DNA from: Aquimarina sp.
GTDB lineage: Bacteria; Bacteroidota; Bacteroidia; Flavobacteriales; Flavobacteriaceae
Length of the DNA: 6,889 nucleotides
Direction: 5' to 3'
Assembly (NCBI GenBank): GCA_020628975.1
Contig: JAHDEF010000089.1
Coordinates: 1 to 6,889 of the forward strand
The notes under the pieces were generated by a model, which did not search any database, was not told where the DNA came from, and saw only the letters and a program-made list of their open reading frames with translations. Of this stretch, positions 1 to 6,889 are shown one piece after another. Position 1 is the stretch's first letter; every line of letters starts with the position of its first letter. The position numbers and the translations under genes are program-made.

Positions 1-207
1 TAGCTCTTTAAGCTTATATCATTATTTACAGTAACTAGGTCGTCTAGAAAGCTACACTAACTAAGGCTGAGCGATAGTCGAAGCCTGTGAAAAGGCTCGT
101 AATCTAATTTATATTTCTATTCTGACTAACGTACGTTTAAAAGTTAATTTACTTTTTAGATAGCCTCTATGTTATACTAAATAAAATACTAAAGTTTGGC
201 TAAGTAC
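1..207. other. Non-coding flank downstream of the lipoprotein gene
   Basis: No convincing gene is visible here. The stretch lies 3' of the minus-strand lipoprotein gene and is very AT-rich. It contains the small repeat at 64-100, a perfect 10-bp palindrome AACGTACGTT at 128-137, and a weak AT-only inverted repeat AAAAGT/ACTTTT at 139-144 and 151-156. A direct repeat reading TTTAGTAT on the minus strand lies just after the lipoprotein stop. None of these forms a clear intrinsic terminator, so the end of the minus-strand transcript is unresolved. Confidence 0.5.
64..100. repeat. Short dispersed-type repeat with alternative hairpins (GGCTGAGCG...TCGAAGCC)
   Basis: Three copies of one 5-mer lie in alternating orientation: AGGCT at 64-68, AGCCT at 82-86 and AGGCT at 93-97. 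The middle copy can pair with either neighbour, giving two mutually exclusive hairpins; the 82-97 stem can be extended by CG/CG with one bulged A. The core resembles, from memory, a motif (GGCTGAGCGnAGTCGAAGCC) dispersed in intergenic DNA of many bacteria. No T-run follows on either strand, so a terminator role is unlikely. Copy number elsewhere in this genome cannot be judged from the window. Confidence 0.45.
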
Positions 208-933
208 CTAACCAAAAAACGCAGGTTCACCAGCAGCCTTTAATAAAGGGGTAACAATATCAGTGCTTTTTCCATCATGTAAGTTTGGTAATGGACTTAT
301 TTTATGTGTTACTTTTTTATCTATCACTTTCTTTTTTGAAGTGAGTTTTAAAGCGTCATTACACTCTAAAAGTGTTTTTTGTAGTACAGCATTTCCAGTA
401 GAAAGATTATAATCAATAAGTAACTTGTTAGAACATGGCGTTTCAACTAGTTGTGTGTATCCGATTAATTCAAAATTCTGGTTTTGAAATCTGTATTTAT
501 TTTCAGTTTCCCACTTTGAACGGCTTCCCCCAGAATGAAAAACTTTTAAAATTTGGTTGTCGATTACCACATTTCTAAAAGGGTCACCTGATACGCCACC
601 CATTTGACTTTCTAAAATACCCTCATTACTTTTCTTCCAAAGTTTCCAAGAGCTACCTTCTTTTTTGAAAAAATGAATTTCTCGTTCAATTCCATTTTTA
701 CTTGATCGATCGGTGTTGTAAACTACTACCTTTTCTTCAATTCCATCATTATCTAAATCACCTAGAGTTTCGGCTAACATTTCTAGCTGGAGTGCTTGCG
801 AAGTATCGATTGTTTCAACATTTTCAGTGCTTTCTATTTCTGATGTATTTTCAATAGCCTCATTTTGAGTTGTTTTTTTACAATGGGTAAATAGTAAACT
901 AATGGCAAAAATTGCGGTTATTTTTTGTAACAT
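208..933 (-). CDS. Predicted lipoprotein with GDLDNDG (FG-GAP/VCBS-like) motif, function unknown
   Basis: This 241-residue protein starts with a short lipoprotein-type signal: Lys4, a hydrophobic run at about 5-16, then Cys18 followed by Lys-Lys. The lipobox is FTHC, and histidine just before the cysteine is unusual, so lipidation is likely but not certain. Residues about 20-50 form a Glu/Thr/Ser-rich tether. At 58-67 the motif GDLDNDGIEE resembles the Asp-rich calcium loops of FG-GAP/VCBS-type proteins. Further on come GGVSGDPF (112-119), FHSGGSRSKW (132-141) and IDYNLSTG (173-180), a pattern I recall from a conserved family of unassigned lipoproteins in Flavobacteria. Cys167 and Cys191 could form a disulfide. 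The ATG lies 26 bp after the stop of the membrane-protein gene, and no separate promoter is seen, so it is probably the last gene of the porX unit. The cell location is presumably periplasmic or outer-membrane; no enzymatic function is proposed. Confidence 0.85.
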   Translation of the reverse strand: MLQKITAIFAISLLFTHCKKTTQNEAIENTSEIESTENVETIDTSQALQLEMLAETLGDLDNDGIEEKVVVYNTDRSSKNGIEREIHFFKKEGSSWKLWKKSNEGILESQMGGVSGDPFRNVVIDNQILKVFHSGGSRSKWETENKYRFQNQNFELIGYTQLVETPCSNKLLIDYNLSTGNAVLQKTLLECNDALKLTSKKKVIDKKVTHKISPLPNLHDGKSTDIVTPLLKAAGEPAFFG

Positions 934-959
934 AATTTCAGTTTTTATCGTTTGGCTTT

Positions 960-1676
960 TTAAGCTTCTTTTTTATTGAACAAGAAAATATCGTCGCTAC
1001 CGAGTCCTGTTAATTTTTTTATACTCATATACACATAACGAATAATTCCAAACATAATTAACATTGAGGGAATTACAATGATAGGGTAGCTGTATAAAGT
1101 CATTTTTCCTAATTCATCATTAAAAGCTTCGGTACCTGTAGGGCTTTGAACAAAGTATTTGGCTAAAACATAATTCAACACAGCCGATAACATGAAGGAA
1201 AGAAATAAGTAAAAGGATGCTTTTTTAATACGGTCTTGCAATTCACTTTGTTGGTTTTCCTCTAAATGTTCATTAATGATAGGTTTATTAAAAATGTCAT
1301 CGTGATATAAAAATTTAGGTGCTATAGGTACTTTCGTAAAATTGGATGCATATATCACACAGCCTATAATAAAAGGTATAGCTGCTTCTTTAATGGCAAT
1401 TAAGTCTGTAGATAATTTCATTACCCCTACAATACCCGATAATAAAATACTGACAAAGCCAAGTACGGATATAAAGTTTTTTTCTTTATTGATGATTAAG
1501 TCATACAATCCATAAATAAAAGGGAGAGATAATGCGATAATTAAAATATGTACTGCACTTAGGTCTATTCCAATTTTAGCTGCAAGTTTGGCGCCTTTCA
1601 TCAGAATAATAGCAGGGATTACGATATTTATAAGTAAGTTATTTAGGCCGTTGTCTTTCTTTTTTTGCTTAGTCAT
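960..1676 (-). CDS. VC0807-like six-helix inner-membrane protein, function unknown
   Basis: From the ATG at 1676 the product is 238 residues with six predicted membrane helices at about 12-27, 38-61, 69-87, 93-112, 153-175 and 194-216. Helices 4 and 5 are separated by a polar, charged loop (113-152). The pattern LINIVIP, YGLYDL, SVLGFVS.LLSG and AIKEAAIPF.IG matches my memory of the VC0807 family, distantly like septation protein A; the function of that family is not established. The reading frame stays open up to a TTG at 1748, but the extra 24 codons lie almost wholly inside a palindrome (1685-1749), so MTKQKKK with its basic N-terminus is the better start. The gene follows porX by 72 bp and precedes the lipoprotein gene by 26 bp, suggesting co-transcription. 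Whether it has any link to secretion is unknown. Confidence 0.8.
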   Translation of the reverse strand: MTKQKKKDNGLNNLLINIVIPAIILMKGAKLAAKIGIDLSAVHILIIALSLPFIYGLYDLIINKEKNFISVLGFVSILLSGIVGVMKLSTDLIAIKEAAIPFIIGCVIYASNFTKVPIAPKFLYHDDIFNKPIINEHLEENQQSELQDRIKKASFYLFLSFMLSAVLNYVLAKYFVQSPTGTEAFNDELGKMTLYSYPIIVIPSMLIMFGIIRYVYMSIKKLTGLGSDDIFLFNKKEA

Positions 1677-4600
1677 AATAATTTGTTGTGAGTTGAGGGC
1701 TGTGAGTCGTGAGATTTTTTCTAACAACTCACAACTCATAACGCACAACTACTTTGGTTGCAAAACTACAAAAGGAATAATCATTTCTTCTAAAGAAACC
1801 CCACCATGTTGATAGCTTTCTTTGTAATAACTCACGTAATGATTGTAATTGTTAGGGTAGGCGAAAAAATAATCGTCTTTCGCAAAAATGAAAGAACTAC
1901 TCATATTAATAGCGGGCAACTTTACCGATTTCGGATCTTTAAAAGCTACTACTTCTTTATTTTCAAAAGTCAAACTTTTTCCCGTTTTGTAACGAAGATT
2001 CAAGCTAGTGTTTTTATCTCCAATAACTTTCGATGGTCGCCTTACGTTGATAGTACCATGATCTGTAGTAATAATAAGTTTGAAATTTAAGTCATGAGCA
2101 CGTTGAATAATTTCTAGCAAAGGAGAGTTTTTAAACCAACTTTCGGTTAAAGAACGGTATGACTTATCATTTCCTGCCAACTCTTTAATCACTTCCATTT
2201 CCGTTTTCGCATGCGAAAGCATATCAACAAAATTGTAAACCACAACGGTCAAATCATTGTTAATACAGCCTTTAAAATTATCAGCTAATGTACGTCCATT
2301 ACGTTCGCTAGTAATTTTGTAATACTCAAAAGTTAAATCGCTTCGTAGGCGCTTTAATTGTGCTTTTAAAAATTCACTTTCGTGCATATTCTTCCCTCCC
2401 TCATCAGTATCATTTAACCATAGGTCAGGGTGCTGTTTTTCCATGTCTAAAGGCATCAGCCCTGAAAATATAGCATTTCGTGCATATTGTGTTGCAGTAG
2501 GTAAAATACTACAATATGGATTTTCTTTTTCTTTCTTGTAAAATTTTGAAATATGTGGTTCAATAATTTTCCATTGATCGTAACGTAAATTATCGATTAC
2601 AACAAACAGTGTAGGTTGCTCTTTACTTAATTCAGGCAATACACGTTTCTTGAATAATTCGTGAGAAAGCATAGGAGCTTCATCAGGATCTGCAAACCAA
2701 TCTTGGTAATTTTTATCGATGAATTTGCAAAACTGATTATTAGCTTCTTCTTTTTGTGTTTCCAAAATTTCAAACATACTAGAGTCTTCAATATCTTCAA
2801 GCTGAAGTTCCCAATAAATTAAACGCTGATACATTTCTACCCAGTCTTCATACGAATTTACCATGGCCATATCCATGGCAATTTTCCGAAATTCTTGCTG
2901 ATAGTTAGAAGAAGTTTTTTCGCTTACCAAACGCGAATGATCCAAGTTCTTTTTTATAGAAAGTAAAATTTGATTTGGATTTACAGGTTTAATAAGATAA
3001 TCCGCAATTTTATTTCCAATCGCCTCCTCCATTATATATTCTTCGTCACTTTTCTTGGCTTTCAATTCATTCAGCGTATCTAAACCTGTAAGTCCTGGCA
3101 TGTTTTCATCTAAAAAAACAATATCATAATTGTTGTCATCGATTAGTTCGAGGGCTTCAGTTCCACTTAAACAAGGAGTTACCGAATAGTTTTTCTTCTC
3201 TAAAAATAAAATATGTGGTTTAAGTAAGTCGATTTCATCATCAACCCATAATATTTTGATATCGCTCATGCGTGTATTGTTAAATAGGTGTAAATAAGTA
3301 ACGCTAAATCTATCTAAATGTTACCCTATCGCTTGATTGCTTAAGGCTATATTTGTCATGAAAATCTAGCGACTGTAATACAATAGCAATTACAGTTTCG
3401 AAGATCATGACTTATGGAAACCAGAAACAAGCTTAAAATTCTTAATGATCCAATTTACGGATTTATCACTATACCAAATGAACTTATTTTTGACTTAATC
3501 GAACATAAGTACTTTCAGCGTTTACGGCGAATCACCCAAATGGGGATGTCGTATATGGTTTATCCTGGGGCGCATCATACTAGGTTTCATCACGCTATCG
3601 GGTGTATGCATTTGATGCAGCAAGCCGTAAGAGTGTTACGTTTTAAAGGAGTACATATTTCTGAAGAAGAAGAAGAAGCTGTATTGGTAGCCATATTGTT
3701 GCATGATATTGGGCATGGGCCATTTTCGCATGCTATGGAACATAGTATCGTTGATGGGGTAAGTCACGAGTCAATTTCATTGCAATTTATGGAAGCTATT
3801 AATAAAGAATTTAATGGCCGACTTTCATTAGCGATTCAAATTTTTAAAGGAGAATATTCGCGAGCATTTTTACATCAGTTGATTTCGAGCCAACTTGATA
3901 TGGATCGTTTAGATTATTTGAAAAGAGATAGTTTCTACACAGGTGTAGCCGAAGGAAATGTAAATAGCGAGCGATTGATTACCATGTTAAATGTATTAAA
4001 TGATCAATTGGTAGTTGAGGAAAAAGGTATTTATTCAGTAGAAAAATTTCTGCTGTCTAGGCGTTTAATGTATTGGCAAGTATATTTACATAAAACTAGC
4101 TTAGTTGCCGAAAATTTATTAATAAGAACTTTAAAAAGAGCCAAGTATTTGGTTAGTATTGGAGAAAAATTACCAGCTACAAGTCCTTTGAATTTCTTCC
4201 TGAAAAATAAAATTAACGCACAGTCTTTTACCGATACTATTTTAAAACGATTTGCCCATTTAGATGATTACGATATTGTTTCGTCTATTAAAGAATGGAT
4301 AGGTGTTGAGGACAAAGTGCTTAGTGAACTTTCTAAAATGATTATTAATCGCGACCTGTTGAAGATTGAAATGTCAAATAATGCTTTTACGCTGAATGAT
4401 CAAAAAAGTCATATTCAAAAGGTATCTCAAAAATTAAAAATTACGGAAGAAGAGGCTAGCTATTTTGTTTTTGCTGGCTCGGTGCATAATCAAGCCTATA
4501 ATATTCAAAAACAGAATGTTCAGATTCAATTCAAAAATGGAGAGGTTAAGGATATTGCGAGTGCTAGCGATCAAGCAAATATTCAAGCCTTATCTAATAA

Positions 4601-6889
4601 AGTGACGAAATATTTTATGTGTTACCCAAAAGTAAAGTAATTCAATCAAGGGCGATAAGTTTGTGGGTGAAATCGTATTGCTATAAAAGTTAGTATAATC
4701 AAAATCTAATCCGCGTACATAGGATATTTTCCGCTCTAGGGTTTAAGCAAATGAGTAAGTAATTTCAGTAAGTTTTAAATAATTCTTACTTCGTTTTGAT
4801 AAGCAATAGTACAGGAATTATATGTCCTAATTGCTTTTAGCTTAAACCCATGTTAAATTATAAGATCATTTTCATATTTTTGCTTCGATGAAATTTACAG
4901 CAAATCAAATAGCAGGTATTTTAGAAGGTACTGTAGAAGGGAATTCTGAAACCGAAGTTCATAAACTCGCAAAAATTGAAGAAGGCACCAGTGGCGCTTT
5001 GACTTTTTTAGCAAATCCTAAGTATACCCAATACATCTATACTACCGAAGCGTCTATAGTTATTGTAAACAATAATTTTGAAGCAGAACAGCCTGTAAAT
5101 GCTACATTAATTCGTGTTGAAGACGCCTACAAGTCTTTTTCGAAGCTTTTGGAATATTATAATATGATAAAGCTAAATAAAGAAGGAGTTGAACAACCAA
5201 GCTTTATAGCATCCAGTGCTTCGTATGGGGAAAAGGTTTACATAGGGGCATTTACTTACATTGCAGAAGGTGTTAAGATAGGAAATAACGTAAAAATTTT
5301 TCCTAACGCATACGTTGGTGAAAATGTAACCATTGGTAATGACGTGGTTATTTTTGCTGGGGCAAAAGTATATAGCGATTGTGTAATTAGTGATCGTTGT
5401 GTAATACACAGTGGTGCAATTGTTGGTGCCGATGGTTTTGGATTTACGCCTAATGAAAAAGGAGAATATCAAAAAGTACCTCAAATAGGTAATGTTATTA
5501 TCGAAGAAGATGTAGATGTTGGGGCTGGTACTACTATTGATAGAGCCACGCTGGGTTCGACGATTATAAGAAAGGGCGTAAAATTAGATAATCAAATACA
5601 AATTGCACACAATGTAGAAATTGGTGCCCATACAGCCATAGCAGCACAAACAGGTGTTGCAGGTTCTACAAAAATAGGGAAGCATTGCTTAATAGGTGGT
5701 CAAGTAGGTGTTGCAGGTCATTTGAATATTGGGGATCGAGTAAAAATACAAGCGCAATCAGGTATTGGTAGAAATATAAAAGATGGGGAAGCCATTCAAG
5801 GTTCGCCAGCATTTGGATATACCGATTGGAATAAATCGTATGTTCACTTTAAGAACTTACCAAAAATTGTAAATAGAATTAACACACTAGAAAAGCAAAT
5901 AAATAGTTAGTACTGTGAAACAAAAAACTATTCAAAAAGAAATTACCTTAACAGGGGTAGGTTTACATACGGGTAATGATGTAACCTTAACTTTTAAACC
6001 AGCACCAGAAAATCACGGATTTAAATTTAAGCGTACCGATTTGGAAGGAGCGCCAGAAATTGAAGCCAGTGCAGCCTACGTAACAAGTACTCAGCGTGGT
6101 ACTAATATGGAAAAGAATGGTGTTGCCATTCAAACTTCTGAACACGTTTTAGCAGCCTGTGTAGGTTTAGGGATCGATAATATTCTAATTGAACTAAACG
6201 CACCTGAACCTCCAATAATGGATGGTTCAAGTAAGTTTTTTGTAGAAGCATTGGAAGCTGCAGGAATCGAAGAGCAAAATGAGGAAGTAGATGAGTACAT
6301 TGTAACTGAGCCTATTTCTTTTAAAGATGAGAAAACAGGTAGCGAAATACTAGTAATACCATCAGATAGTTATCAGGTAACCGCTATGGTTGATTTTGAA
6401 ACTAAAGTGTTAGGTACTCAAAACGCAACTTTAGAAAATTTAAGTGACTTCAAAAAGGAAATTTCTGAAGCCCGTACATTTAGTTTCCTTCATGAACTAG
6501 AGGCTTTGTTGTCACATGGTCTTATTAAAGGAGGTGATTTAAATAATGCCATAGTTTATGTTGATAAAGAAATCAGCGAGGAAACTATGCAAGCGCTTAA
6601 AAAAGCTTTTAATAAATCAGATATAAAAGTAAAGCCAAACGGTATTCTCGATAATTTGACCTTACACTATCCTAATGAGGCAGCTCGTCATAAATTGCTT
6701 GATATCATTGGAGATTTAGCGCTTATAGGTACAAAAATAAGAGGTAGAGTTATTGCAACAAAACCTGGTCATTTTGTAAATACAGAGTTTGCTAAAACAA
6801 TGCAACAACGTATCAAAAAGGAAAAGCGTAATTATGTGCCTAAGTTTGATTTGTCACAAAAGCCATTGATGGATATCCATCAAATTATG

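Overview
The window is AT-rich and reads as chromosomal DNA of a Bacteroidota member, most likely a Flavobacteriaceae species. The evidence is a PorX-type regulator (restricted to Bacteroidota with type IX secretion), a fused LpxC-FabZ lipid A enzyme typical of this phylum, and promoter boxes matching the Bacteroidota -7 consensus TAnnTTTG. I cannot name the genus.

Layout. Positions 1-207 are non-coding and carry a short inverted repeat of a dispersed type. On the minus strand, reading leftward from 3269, lie three genes: porX (3269-1749), a six-helix membrane protein of the VC0807 type (1676-960) and a lipoprotein with a GDLDNDG calcium-loop-like motif (933-208). Their spacing (72 bp and 26 bp) suggests one transcription unit, interrupted after porX by a 65-bp imperfect palindrome. 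A 144-bp divergent promoter region separates this unit from the plus-strand genes: an HD-superfamily phosphohydrolase (3414-4640), lpxD (4888-5910) and a bifunctional lpxC-fabZ truncated by the window edge (5915-6889). The 247-bp gap before lpxD holds a 111-bp element that can fold as a three-way junction, followed by a strong -7 box placed so close to the lpxD ATG that the mRNA would be nearly leaderless.

How the genes work together. LpxD and LpxC perform adjacent early steps of lipid A synthesis, and the fused FabZ domain supplies acyl-ACP dehydration for fatty acid synthesis. PorX is the response regulator/phosphodiesterase that controls the type IX secretion system, which delivers proteins across the same outer membrane. 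The HD protein is a predicted nucleotide phosphohydrolase of unknown substrate.

Most notable observation. PorX here seems to lack about ten residues of its receiver domain. The phospho-acceptor Asp54 and the conserved Lys94 are only 40 residues apart, against about 50 in ordinary receivers. The missing piece is the fourth beta strand with the conserved Thr/Ser switch residue. The effector (PglZ/alkaline-phosphatase-like) domain looks complete. Otherwise this is largely a housekeeping region; I see no CRISPR array, insertion sequence, prophage, tRNA or rRNA.
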